Shown in pieces: positions 19,661-27,833 of a stretch of 64,000 nucleotides of DNA. The DNA is taken from NCBI RefSeq assembly GCF_016899955.1, contig NZ_JACJJL010000018.1:1-64000 (forward strand). Reading direction: 5' to 3'. Made by a program: the position numbers and the translations under genes. Below the pieces are notes generated by a model. The model was not told where the DNA came from and ran no database searches. It saw only the letters and a list, made by a program, of their open reading frames with translations. The DNA comes from Marseilla massiliensis. Lineage in GTDB: Bacteria > Bacteroidota > Bacteroidia > Bacteroidales > Bacteroidaceae. How positions within the stretch are numbered: the first letter of the stretch is position 1; each line of letters starts with the position of its first letter.

Positions 19661-19668
19661 CAAAGATA
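19661..19668 (-). promoter_or_regulatory. gdhA promoter -7 element
   Basis: Minus-strand TATCTTTG, exact TAnnTTTG, about 55 bases before the ATG. A near -33 (TTGC) lies 19 bases upstream. Confidence 0.6.
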
Positions 19669-19838
19669 AAGCATTTTCTTGAAATAGCAAGCGTTTTATC
19701 AAAATATTTGCGAAAATATTATCTTTTTGCCATTAATTTATGATTAATTTGAGGAAAAATGACAAAATTGTACCGTAAAATGTGTGCGTAAACAAAAATC
19801 GTGCCCACAGTTCTTTTGCACGATTGACAACATAAATA

Positions 19839-19884
19839 AGCCGCTCACTACAGCCTGACGGAGTGTCAGTCTTAGTGAGCGGCT
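19839..19884 (-). terminator. Malic enzyme gene terminator
   Basis: AGCCGCTCACTA (19839-19850) pairs perfectly with TAGTGAGCGGCT (19873-19884), an inner hairpin sits in the loop, and the minus strand continues TATTTATG. Confidence 0.7.
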
Positions 19885-19918
19885 GGATTTATTTGGCTGC
19901 GATGTGGCTATGCCGGCA

Positions 19919-22216
19919 TCAGTCCATGCAGCATTTGTTTTTCAGCTTGTCTACATACGCGTCTATCACTGCCACGGCTGTGATGTTTACAATGTCGCGT
20001 ACGCTGCATTCGAAATCGGTGAAATGTATAGGCTTGTTGAGCCCCATCTGTATCGGGCCTATTATTTCTGTGTCAGGGTCGAGCGTCTGCAGCAGTTTGT
20101 AGGCGCTGTTGGCGCTGCTCAGATTGGGGAACACGAGCGTGTTGACGTCGAGGCCATTGAGCCGCGAGAAGGGGTACTTGCTGTCGCGCAAGTCTTTGTT
20201 GAGGGCAAAGTTTACTTGCATCTCGCCGTCGACAGCGAGGTCGGGGCATTGCCTGTGCAGCTCTTCAACAGCCTGGTGAACCTGCAGCGGGCTTCCGGCC
20301 TCGTCGGTTCCGAAGTTGCTGTAGCTCAACATTGCCATCACCGGTGTGTCGTTGAAGAACCTCACTGTCATGGCGCTGAGCTTTGCTATGTCGACGAGCA
20401 CCTCCTTGTCGGGGTGGCGGTTGATGAGCGTGTCGGCAATGTAGAACGTGCCCTTCTTGGAGTTCAGGATATGCATCGTGCCAAAGTGCTTGTACTCCTT
20501 GCGTATGCCTATGACCTCCTTGGCCACCTTTATGGTGTTCGAGTATTTTGTATAGAGGCCAGTGATGAACGCATCGGCCTCTCCGGTCTCCACCATCATC
20601 ATGCCGAAATAGTTGCGTTCAAACATCTTGTCGTTGGCTTCTTCGATAGTATAGCCCTGGCGCTGGCGTTTCTCGGCCAGAATCCTTGCGTAGCGCTCGC
20701 GCCGTTCGGCCTGGTTGTCGTGCCTTAGGTTGACAATTTCTATGCCGTCGAGGTTCAGGTCGAGTTCCTTTGCCAATTTGGCAATGCGCTCATCGTTGCC
20801 CAGGATTATGGGCTGGCAGATGCCTTCGGCCTTGGCCTGCACCGCAGCCTTTAGCATGGTGGGGTGAATGCCCTCGGCAAAAACCACCCTCTGTGGGTTG
20901 TTGCGCGCGGTGTCATAGAGCTTTTGCGTGAGCTTAGTCTCCTGTCCGAGCATCTCCCTGAGCTGGTTCTTGTAGGCTGCCCAGTCGGTTATCGACGTGC
21001 GAGCCACTCCGCTGTCCATGGCGGCCTTTGCCACAGCCGCCGACACTTCGGTGATGAGCCTCGGGTCGACGGGCTTCGGTATGAAGTACGACGGGCCGAA
21101 AGTGAGGTTGTTGACGTGATAAACGTCGTTCACCACGTCGGGCACCGGCTGCTTGGCCAGGTCGGCAATGGCGTTGACGGCGGCCATCTTCATTTCCTCG
21201 TTGATGGCCGATGCATGCACGTCGAGCGCTCCGCGGAATATGTAAGGGAACCCAATCACATTGTTTATCTGGTTTGGATAGTCAGAGCGGCCCGTGGCCA
21301 TGAGCACGTCGGGCCTGCTCTCCATAGCCTTTTCGTAGCTAATCTCCGGCACAGGGTTGGCCAGCGCGAACACGATGGGCTGGTCGGCCATCGACCTTAT
21401 CATGTCTTGCGTGAGCACGTTACCTTTCGACAGCCCGACAAAAACGTCGGCTCCCTTGATGGCTTCTTCGAGAGTGTGGATGTCGCGCCGGTCTGTGGCA
21501 AACATCTTTTTCTGCTCTGTGAGGTTTGCCCTGTCGCTGGTTATCACTCCCTTTGAGTCGAGCATCACTATGTTTTCGCGGCGTGCGCCGAGCGCCATGT
21601 ACAGCTTGGTGCACGATATGGCAGCCGCGCCGGCTCCGTTGACCACAATCTTGACGTCCTTGATGTCTTTGCCGTTCACTTCAAGGGCATTCCTCAGGCC
21701 TGCGGCAGATATTATGGCCGTGCCGTGCTGGTCGTCGTGCATCACAGGTATGTCAAGGCTCTTCTTCAGCCGTTCCTCAATGTAAAAGCATTCGGGTGCC
21801 TTGATGTCTTCAAGGTTGATGCCTCCGAAAGTGGGCGCTATGCGCTCTACGGCCTCGCAGAATTTCTCCGGGTCTTTCTCGGCCACCTCGATGTCGAACA
21901 CGTCGATGCCGCCGTATATCTTGAACAGCAGGCCCTTGCCCTCCATCACCGGCTTTCCGCTTATGGCCCCTATGTCGCCGAGGCCCAACACGGCGGTGCC
22001 GTTGCTTATCACGGCCACAAGGTTGCCCTTGTCGGTATATTTGTAGGCGTCTTCATTGTTCTGCTGTATTTCCAGGCACGGATATGCCACGCCCGGAGAA
22101 TACGCCAAGCTCAAGTCTGTCTGTGTCCGATAGGGTTTTGTGGGTTTGACCTCGATTTTTCCCGGCCTGCCATTGGCATGATACTGCAATGCGGCCTCCT
22201 TTGAAATTTTCACCAT
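19919..22216 (-). CDS. maeB: NADP-dependent malic enzyme with phosphotransacetylase-like domain
   Basis: 765 residues, typical MaeB length. Residues 1 to about 430 are the malic enzyme: [12 protein letters not shown] near residue 38, [20 protein letters not shown], the [15 protein letters not shown] metal and substrate segment, and a Rossmann motif [11 protein letters not shown]. Residues from about 440 to the end resemble phosphate acetyltransferase ([16 protein letters not shown], then [14 protein letters not shown]), a domain thought to be regulatory in MaeB proteins. Oxidative decarboxylation of malate gives pyruvate and NADPH. Followed by its own terminator; a clear promoter was not found in the 400-bp upstream spacer. 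Confidence 0.95.
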   Translation of the reverse strand: MVKISKEAALQYHANGRPGKIEVKPTKPYRTQTDLSLAYSPGVAYPCLEIQQNNEDAYKYTDKGNLVAVISNGTAVLGLGDIGAISGKPVMEGKGLLFKIYGGIDVFDIEVAEKDPEKFCEAVERIAPTFGGINLEDIKAPECFYIEERLKKSLDIPVMHDDQHGTAIISAAGLRNALEVNGKDIKDVKIVVNGAGAAAISCTKLYMALGARRENIVMLDSKGVITSDRANLTEQKKMFATDRRDIHTLEEAIKGADVFVGLSKGNVLTQDMIRSMADQPIVFALANPVPEISYEKAMESRPDVLMATGRSDYPNQINNVIGFPYIFRGALDVHASAINEEMKMAAVNAIADLAKQPVPDVVNDVYHVNNLTFGPSYFIPKPVDPRLITEVSAAVAKAAMDSGVARTSITDWAAYKNQLREMLGQETKLTQKLYDTARNNPQRVVFAEGIHPTMLKAAVQAKAEGICQPIILGNDERIAKLAKELDLNLDGIEIVNLRHDNQAERRERYARILAEKRQRQGYTIEEANDKMFERNYFGMMMVETGEADAFITGLYTKYSNTIKVAKEVIGIRKEYKHFGTMHILNSKKGTFYIADTLINRHPDKEVLVDIAKLSAMTVRFFNDTPVMAMLSYSNFGTDEAGSPLQVHQAVEELHRQCPDLAVDGEMQVNFALNKDLRDSKYPFSRLNGLDVNTLVFPNLSSANSAYKLLQTLDPDTEIIGPIQMGLNKPIHFTDFECSVRDIVNITAVAVIDAYVDKLKNKCCMD

Positions 22217-22620
22217 GATAGTTACTCCTTAATTCGTTTTTATGTTGTTGCATGGCTGGCTGAGCAGCCCCGTTTCGTACGTTAAAATTACCTGTCCTGC
22301 CATTTGTATGTAACAAACTATGGTTCAACATGTTGCAACATGCGCCATTTGCCGCCCCGAAACGCCCTGTACGGGATGTCCAAACGGCCTGTCCGGCATG
22401 CCCGTATGGGCCGTATGGGCCACTGGGCCCTTGCCCGGCATGCCGCGCCCCCGTTTCTGTAAAGAAAACGCTTGGCCGCGATTCCCATCCGGGCTGGCCC
22501 GGTGAGCATGCAGAATGGTGCTTGATGCATATTAACTTCTATGCAAAGGTAAGAAAAACTAATTGAAAACTATCGGCTTTTTTTATTATTTTAGTAACTT
22601 TGCAAATTAAATTATCGATT
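22217..22620. other. Spacer with G/C-rich tandem words and TetR promoter
   Basis: Between divergent maeB and the TetR gene. Bases 22355-22500 are markedly G/C-rich and contain back-to-back copies of CCGTATGGG (22402-22410 and 22411-22419) and several GGCATGCC-like words. TAACTTTG at 22595-22602 is an exact -7 element for the TetR operon. No gene. Confidence 0.55.
22595..22602 (+). promoter_or_regulatory. TetR operon promoter -7 element (TAACTTTG)
   Basis: Exact TAnnTTTG. It leaves a leader of only about 12 bases before ATG 22621 and supports that start over an upstream frame. Confidence 0.65.
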
Positions 22621-23253
22621 ATGGTTGAAAATAAAAATATAACAACATATAAAGAATCGCTCAAGGAGAAAATACTGTCTGCTGCGATGGCCCTGTTTGC
22701 AGAGAAAGGAATCAAGGCGGTGAAGATGGATGACATTGCTAATTCGCTGTCGATTTCGAAGCGCACCATCTACGAGATATGCGAGAACAAGGAAGACTTG
22801 CTGTTTGAAGGCGTCAAGAAGCGCAAGAGTGCCCAGCAGGAAGCGCTGCGCGAATTTGCCGAAGGGGCCGACAACGTTATGGACATCATACTTCACTCTT
22901 TCAGGCTCACAATAGAGCAATTCAAGTTTACCAACCCTGTATTCTATTCCGACCTGATGAAATATCCCAGGATAATGAGGTATTTCGAGGAAGACAAGAA
23001 AAAGTCGCAAAAGCAATTCCGCGAATTCCTCCACCGGGGCATTGGTGAGGGATATTTTCGTGAAGACGTCAATTACGACCTTATTATATATATACTAAGC
23101 GCGCAAGAACGATATATAATGATGTCGCAACTCTACAACATGTACTCTATGGAAGAAATATTCTACAACCTTATATTTATCTCTCTGCGCGGCATCTGTA
23201 CCAACAAGGGCATAGAAGTCTTGGACGGTTTCCTCATAAACATCAAATCATGA
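22621..23253 (+). CDS. TetR/AcrR-family transcriptional regulator
   Basis: 210 residues. N-terminal helix-turn-helix: KEKILSAAMALFAEKGIKAVKMDDIANSLSISKRTIYEICENKEDLL (residues about 13-59), the classic TetR DNA-binding region; the rest is a ligand-binding helical domain of unknown specificity. Start set at ATG 22621, 19 bases after the -7 element. Its stop overlaps the ATG of the SGNH hydrolase gene (ATGA at 23250-23253), so it is co-translated with the genes it may regulate rather than divergent from them, which is less usual for TetR proteins. Confidence 0.92.
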   Translation: MVENKNITTYKESLKEKILSAAMALFAEKGIKAVKMDDIANSLSISKRTIYEICENKEDLLFEGVKKRKSAQQEALREFAEGADNVMDIILHSFRLTIEQFKFTNPVFYSDLMKYPRIMRYFEEDKKKSQKQFREFLHRGIGEGYFREDVNYDLIIYILSAQERYIMMSQLYNMYSMEEIFYNLIFISLRGICTNKGIEVLDGFLINIKS

Positions 23254-24641
23254 ACCAATGCTCCCGGGCATTTGTGCTGACCGGCCTTGTTGTGGCAATA
23301 CTGCTGGCCATGCACATGTTGCCCACATTATATGTCAATGACATTGAATTGCGCCACGTCAACATACTGAGCGACGTGCTGCCCGAACCTTATGGGACCG
23401 ACGGCGCCACAGCCGAAGTAGTTGCGCCACCAGTTCCACCTGCGCCCGTTGCCGTTGCCGACAGTGACAGTACGGCAGCAAGGGTGGAGGAGGTGCACCC
23501 TGATGGTGTTACCATGATTGCCGACTATTCTGCAGGCGAGGCCGGTGGAATGGATCATTTTTACCACATGCTTGCCGGTGCGGGGGCGGCTGGGCGTCCG
23601 GTGCGTATTGCCTACTTTGGCGATTCGTTCATCGAGGGCGACATACTTACGTGCGACTTGCGAGAAAAACTGCAACAGGCGTTTGGCGGAAACGGAGTTG
23701 GGTGGGTTGACTGCGGAAGCAAAATAAACGGTTTCCGGCGCACGATAACACAAAATTTCGGAGGCTTTGTAGAGTATGAGGTGGTAAAGAAACCATACTC
23801 ACACAAGGTGGAGGGCATAAACCAGCGATACTTCATACCGTCTGAAGGGGCTTTTGTCACAACTAAAGGCACGACATACAAGCCGCACTCGGCTTCGTGG
23901 CAAGTGGCCCGCCTCTTCTTGCGTACCGACACCACGCTTACAGTGACGGCACAGACGGGCAACGGCAGGCGGCACACGTACAACGTGAAGTCGTCGCCGT
24001 CGGTACAGATGTTTACCATGGCCGACACCACCAACAGCATATCATACAGCTTCACCGGCGTTGGCCGCGACACCTACGTCTACGGCATGGCGCTCGAATC
24101 GGCCGGAGGCGTGGTGCTCGACAATTTCAGCATGAGGGGATCGGCAGGATATACGCTGGCAAACATACCGCAGCAAACATTGCGAGATTTTGCCAGGCTT
24201 CGCCCATACGACCTTATCGTGCTGCATTTCGGACTCAACGTGCTGAATGAAAAAAGCCAGATTGCCAATTACAAGGCATACACCAAGCGTATGCAGAAGG
24301 CTGTCGACAACCTGCGCCAGGCATTCCCAGAGGCCTCGATACTCATAGTGAGCGTGCCCGACCGCGACCAGCGCACGGCTGCCGGCATACGTACCATGAA
24401 CGGGGTTGAGTCGCTGGCCGCTTACCAACAGCTGATGGCCTCGGAGTGCCGTGTGGCTTATTTCAACCTGTTCGAGGCCATGGGAGGGCGCGAGAGCATG
24501 AAAGCCATGGTGGACAAAGGATGGGCCAACAAAGACTACACCCACCTGAGCTTTGCTGGCGGGAAGCATGTGGCCAACTACATCTTTGAATCATTCATGG
24601 CCGGATTTGAAAACTATAAACGTCGAAACAACATTAAATAG
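23250..24641 (+). CDS. SGNH/GDSL hydrolase, membrane-anchored
   Basis: 463 residues. One N-terminal membrane helix (about 8-28), a Pro/Ala-rich linker (50-75), then an SGNH domain: block I IAYFGDSFIEGD with Ser126, an IVLHFGLNVLN block III variant, and the C-terminal catalytic pair Asp429-His432 in DYTHLSFAGG. The active site would face the periplasm. It is overlapped by the TetR gene upstream (ATGA) and is followed 4 bases later by an MBOAT acyltransferase. SGNH and MBOAT proteins are paired in alginate-type and other O-acetylation systems, so this is probably the transferase or esterase partner. The glycan acted on is not known. Confidence 0.85.
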   Translation: MNQCSRAFVLTGLVVAILLAMHMLPTLYVNDIELRHVNILSDVLPEPYGTDGATAEVVAPPVPPAPVAVADSDSTAARVEEVHPDGVTMIADYSAGEAGGMDHFYHMLAGAGAAGRPVRIAYFGDSFIEGDILTCDLREKLQQAFGGNGVGWVDCGSKINGFRRTITQNFGGFVEYEVVKKPYSHKVEGINQRYFIPSEGAFVTTKGTTYKPHSASWQVARLFLRTDTTLTVTAQTGNGRRHTYNVKSSPSVQMFTMADTTNSISYSFTGVGRDTYVYGMALESAGGVVLDNFSMRGSAGYTLANIPQQTLRDFARLRPYDLIVLHFGLNVLNEKSQIANYKAYTKRMQKAVDNLRQAFPEASILIVSVPDRDQRTAAGIRTMNGVESLAAYQQLMASECRVAYFNLFEAMGGRESMKAMVDKGWANKDYTHLSFAGGKHVANYIFESFMAGFENYKRRNNIK

Positions 24642-24645
24642 AACA

Positions 24646-26133
24646 ATGCTTGACAGTATTTTACATTTGTTGGCATACAATCCAGACGAGCCTCTGATAT
24701 TCAGCAGCGGCCTTTTCCTGTTTCTCTTCCTGGGCTTTTCGTTCGTCTACATGCTCCTGCAGAGGCAGCGCGTTCTTCGGTTGCTGTTTGTCACGGCCTT
24801 TTCATACTACTTCTATTATAAGAGCAGCGGTGTTTACTTTGTGCTTCTGGCCATTGTCACCGTGAGCGATTATTTCATTGCAGCCGGAATATGGAACTAC
24901 AGGCAGCGCCATCCCGAGCGCAGGCTGTTGCCAAAGGTGCTGGTTGCGCTGAGCCTTTGCATCGGATTGGGCATGCTGGGCTATTTTAAGTACACCAATT
25001 TCTTTGCAGGTCTCATTGCCCGCATGGTTGACTTCAACTTTCAGCCGTGGGACATCTTCCTGCCCGTTGGCATAAGCTTCTTCACGTTTCAAAGCCTCAG
25101 CTATACGATAGATGTGTATCGCGGACAGCTCAAACCGCTGCCCTCGTTGCTTGACTATGCGTTCTTTGTGTCGTTTTTCCCCCAACTCGTTGCCGGCCCC
25201 ATAGTCAGGGCGCGCGACTTCGCCCCCCAGATACGGCATCCGTTGGTCGTTACAAACGACATGTTTGCCAAGGGAGTGTTCCTTATATCCATAGGCCTCT
25301 TCAAGAAAGCAGTGATAAGCGATTACATCAGCCTCAACTTTGTTGACCGTATATTCGACAATCCCGGATTGTACAGCGGGATAGAGAATCTGCTCGGGTT
25401 GTATGGCTATGCCCTGCAGATATATTGCGACTTCAGCGGATACAGCGACATGGCCATTGGTTTGGCGCTGCTTCTGGGATTCCATTTTCCAATGAACTTC
25501 AACGCACCATACGTCAGCAGCAGCATAACGGAGTTTTGGAGGCGCTGGCATATTTCGCTCTCTACGTGGATACGCGACTATATTTACATATCGATGGGAG
25601 GCAACCGCAAGGGAAAGCTGCGCACGTATGTAAACCTGGTGGTTACCATGCTTCTTGGCGGATTGTGGCATGGCGCAAGCCTAAATTTCGTGGCTTGGGG
25701 CGGCATGCACGGTTTGGCGCTGGCTGCTCATAAGTATTTCCGCACCGATGTGCTTCACCACGACAGGAATTACCGTTCACACGGCTTGCGCAAGGCATTG
25801 GCGTGCATAATCACTTTCCATTTCGTATGCTTCACGTGGATATTTTTCAGAAACGGAACGTTCGAGGCCTGTGGTGTAATGCTGAAGCAAATATTCACCG
25901 ACTTCCACCCCGAACTGTTCTGGCAGGTTGTCGTCAATTACAAATATGTGTTCATGCTGATTGCCTTGGGCTATCTGACCCACTTCATTCCAGACTCGTG
26001 GCAGGAGCGCATGATATATTGCCTGAAGCGGGGCAATATAGTTGTCGACGCATTGCTTATAACAGCTGTCATCTATATAGTTATCCAGATAAAGAGCAGC
26101 ACCATCCAACCGTTCATCTATTTCCAGTTTTAA
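24646..26133 (+). CDS. MBOAT family O-acyltransferase (AlgI/DltB type)
   Basis: 495 residues with about ten membrane helices. MBOAT features: FFPQLVAGPIVRARDF (177-192), CDFSGYSDMAIGLALLLGF (261-279), FWRRWHISLSTWIRDYIYI with His302, and the catalytic histidine His342 in LLGGLWHGAS. AlgI/DltB proteins pass acyl groups across the inner membrane to extracytoplasmic acceptors. Start at 24646, 4 bases after the SGNH stop; a 31-residue upstream extension lies inside the SGNH gene. It closes the TetR-SGNH-MBOAT operon and is followed by a strong terminator. Acceptor is inferred to be a cell-surface polymer. Confidence 0.92.
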   Translation: MLDSILHLLAYNPDEPLIFSSGLFLFLFLGFSFVYMLLQRQRVLRLLFVTAFSYYFYYKSSGVYFVLLAIVTVSDYFIAAGIWNYRQRHPERRLLPKVLVALSLCIGLGMLGYFKYTNFFAGLIARMVDFNFQPWDIFLPVGISFFTFQSLSYTIDVYRGQLKPLPSLLDYAFFVSFFPQLVAGPIVRARDFAPQIRHPLVVTNDMFAKGVFLISIGLFKKAVISDYISLNFVDRIFDNPGLYSGIENLLGLYGYALQIYCDFSGYSDMAIGLALLLGFHFPMNFNAPYVSSSITEFWRRWHISLSTWIRDYIYISMGGNRKGKLRTYVNLVVTMLLGGLWHGASLNFVAWGGMHGLALAAHKYFRTDVLHHDRNYRSHGLRKALACIITFHFVCFTWIFFRNGTFEACGVMLKQIFTDFHPELFWQVVVNYKYVFMLIALGYLTHFIPDSWQERMIYCLKRGNIVVDALLITAVIYIVIQIKSSTIQPFIYFQF

Positions 26134-26140
26134 GAATGGC

Positions 26141-26188
26141 AAAGCGAAGTGGCAAGCTCGGTTGTCGGGCTTGCCACTTCGCTTTATT
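26141..26188. terminator. Bidirectional terminator
   Basis: Perfect 17-bp arms (26141-26157 and 26169-26185) between convergent MBOAT and DUF4301 genes, with T runs on the plus strand side. Confidence 0.85.
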
Positions 26189-26199
26189 CAGGTTGGTTG

Positions 26200-27717
26200 T
26201 TACTGGTGTTGCTCGCGGAGCAGGTCGTTGACAGTCTTCACAGGATTGAACGTTGTCAGCGGAACTTCTACGAAAACGGTGTTCCAGTCACTCATGGCCC
26301 CGTTCCACAAGCCGGGCAGTTCGAGGGCCTTGAGCTCTTTGCCGTTCTTGCTCTTGCTGCTGATGAAGCCAGTGGTCTTGTCTACGTATTTAGGCAGGTC
26401 AAACGCGTTGCCCTTGTAATCCTTTACGGCGCAGACCAAGTCGACGGGATTGAAGTGTGTGCCTTTGGTGAACATCTCGACATACTCCTTGTTAGACTTG
26501 TCTATCTGGCTGCTCTCAAGTATCTGCAGGCTCACAGTGCCGTCATGGTTGTATGTAAGGAACGGGCCTCCGCCGGGTTCACCCACGTTTTTGACCACAC
26601 CGCAAACGCGTATCGGTCGGTTCAGCTTGTTTTTGAGGTATATCACGAGTTCGGCATCCTCCAAGTGCTTGATGTCCTGCTTTCGGCAGCATAGGTCGTT
26701 CTGCACGAAACGTATGATGCTCTCGAGCTGCTCGTGTGAGTAATTTCCTGTCTCAAGAAGGTTGAGGTATTCAAACACTTTTTCCTGTATCGTTACGAGC
26801 ACGCCAGCAATCACTTGCTTGTATAGCACCGTGTCGCCTTTGAGCCTGTCGGGTACTACATTGTCGATGTTCTTTATGAATACGATGTCGGCCTCTATCT
26901 CGTTAAGATTCTCGATGAGCGCGCCGTGGCCTCCCGGGCGGAACAACAGCTTGCCGTCTTCAGTCCTGAAGGGGGTGTTGTCTGGGTTGGCGGCAATAGT
27001 ATCTGTTGAGGGCTTTTGCTCAGAGAACGAGATGTCATAGTCTACGTTGAATTTTTCACTGTAATATCCAAGCTTGGCCTCGACCATCGACTTGAACAAG
27101 TGCAGGTGCTCGTGGCTTACTGTAAAGTGGATGCGAGACTTACCCTTGCTTGAAGCATAGAGGGCGCCCTCAACCAGATGCTCTTCCATGGGAGTGCGAA
27201 CACCGTCATCATATTTGTGGAAAAGCAACAATCCTTTAGGCAGCTGCCCATAGTTCAGCCCCTTGCTCTCCAGTAGGTTGGCCACAATCGCCTTATAGTT
27301 GCCGTCGGCTATCAAGTCGCAGACAGACTTGCCTTCGTTGTTTAAGCAAGCCTTGTCAAGCGCATCATAGAAAGCAAACCGCTTCAAGCCGTCGAAAAAA
27401 TGCTTTTCAAAATCTGTCGTCGGAACATCGTAATCAGCGTCAAGGAAAGCAAACAAGTCTTTGAACATACGGCTTGCGGCACCAGAGGCAGGAACAAACT
27501 TCACTATCTGCTTGCCTTGCTCCTTGTAATTCTCCCATGCAGCCTCATACTGTTTGCATTCGTCGTCGGTCAAAGCCATGATTCCATGGCCGATGCCGGC
27601 AGCTGCTTCTAATCTCAAAAATGGGAAGCCTGTTTTAAACTCATCAAGCTGATTCTTGATTTGCTCTTCTGAAATGCCCTTGGAGGCAATCTGTTTCAAG
27701 TCGTCTTGTGATAACAT
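26200..27717 (-). CDS. DUF4301 family protein, possible nucleotidyltransferase fold
   Basis: 505 residues, soluble, no signal peptide. Matches the Bacteroidetes DUF4301 family as I know it. The segment IVKFVPASGAASRMFK (about 70-85) resembles the nucleotide-binding loop of NDP-sugar pyrophosphorylases, and RPGGHGALIENLNEIEADIVFIKNIDNVVPD (about 258-289) resembles the uridine-diphosphate sugar pyrophosphorylase core around KNIDNV, so a sugar nucleotidyltransferase role is a reasonable guess. That link is inference. Own promoter on the minus strand at 27746-27753, and divergent from the RSH gene. Confidence 0.75.
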   Translation of the reverse strand: MLSQDDLKQIASKGISEEQIKNQLDEFKTGFPFLRLEAAAGIGHGIMALTDDECKQYEAAWENYKEQGKQIVKFVPASGAASRMFKDLFAFLDADYDVPTTDFEKHFFDGLKRFAFYDALDKACLNNEGKSVCDLIADGNYKAIVANLLESKGLNYGQLPKGLLLFHKYDDGVRTPMEEHLVEGALYASSKGKSRIHFTVSHEHLHLFKSMVEAKLGYYSEKFNVDYDISFSEQKPSTDTIAANPDNTPFRTEDGKLLFRPGGHGALIENLNEIEADIVFIKNIDNVVPDRLKGDTVLYKQVIAGVLVTIQEKVFEYLNLLETGNYSHEQLESIIRFVQNDLCCRKQDIKHLEDAELVIYLKNKLNRPIRVCGVVKNVGEPGGGPFLTYNHDGTVSLQILESSQIDKSNKEYVEMFTKGTHFNPVDLVCAVKDYKGNAFDLPKYVDKTTGFISSKSKNGKELKALELPGLWNGAMSDWNTVFVEVPLTTFNPVKTVNDLLREQHQ

Positions 27718-27745
27718 ATATATTGAATTTAAAGTAATTTCGTCA

Positions 27746-27753
27746 CAAATATA
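27746..27753 (-). promoter_or_regulatory. DUF4301 gene promoter -7 element
   Basis: Minus-strand TATATTTG, exact TAnnTTTG, about 22 bases of leader. Confidence 0.6.
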
Positions 27754-27795
27754 CTAACTTTCCGCCGAAAAATTGAAATAATGAGATAAAAGTTG

Positions 27796-27803
27796 TACCT
27801 TTG
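27796..27803 (+). promoter_or_regulatory. RSH gene promoter -7 element (TACCTTTG)
   Basis: Exact TAnnTTTG with ATTG 20 bases upstream as a near -33; leader about 24 bases. Confidence 0.65.
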
Positions 27804-27833
27804 CAATGATATATTAACACACAGAGAGTAATT

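Larger units (their letters stand above)
19602..19918. other. Regulatory spacer between gdhA and malic enzyme gene
   Basis: Contains the gdhA -7 element at 19661-19668, an A/T-rich upstream region, a small inverted repeat AATCGTGC (19797-19804) with GCACGATT (19818-19825), and the terminator of the malic enzyme gene at 19839-19884. No gene. Confidence 0.65.

Noticed and set aside
23250..26133. Frameshift or fusion between the SGNH and MBOAT genes
   Set aside because: A long frame overlaps the end of the SGNH gene, but both proteins are complete with their own starts and stops 4 bases apart.
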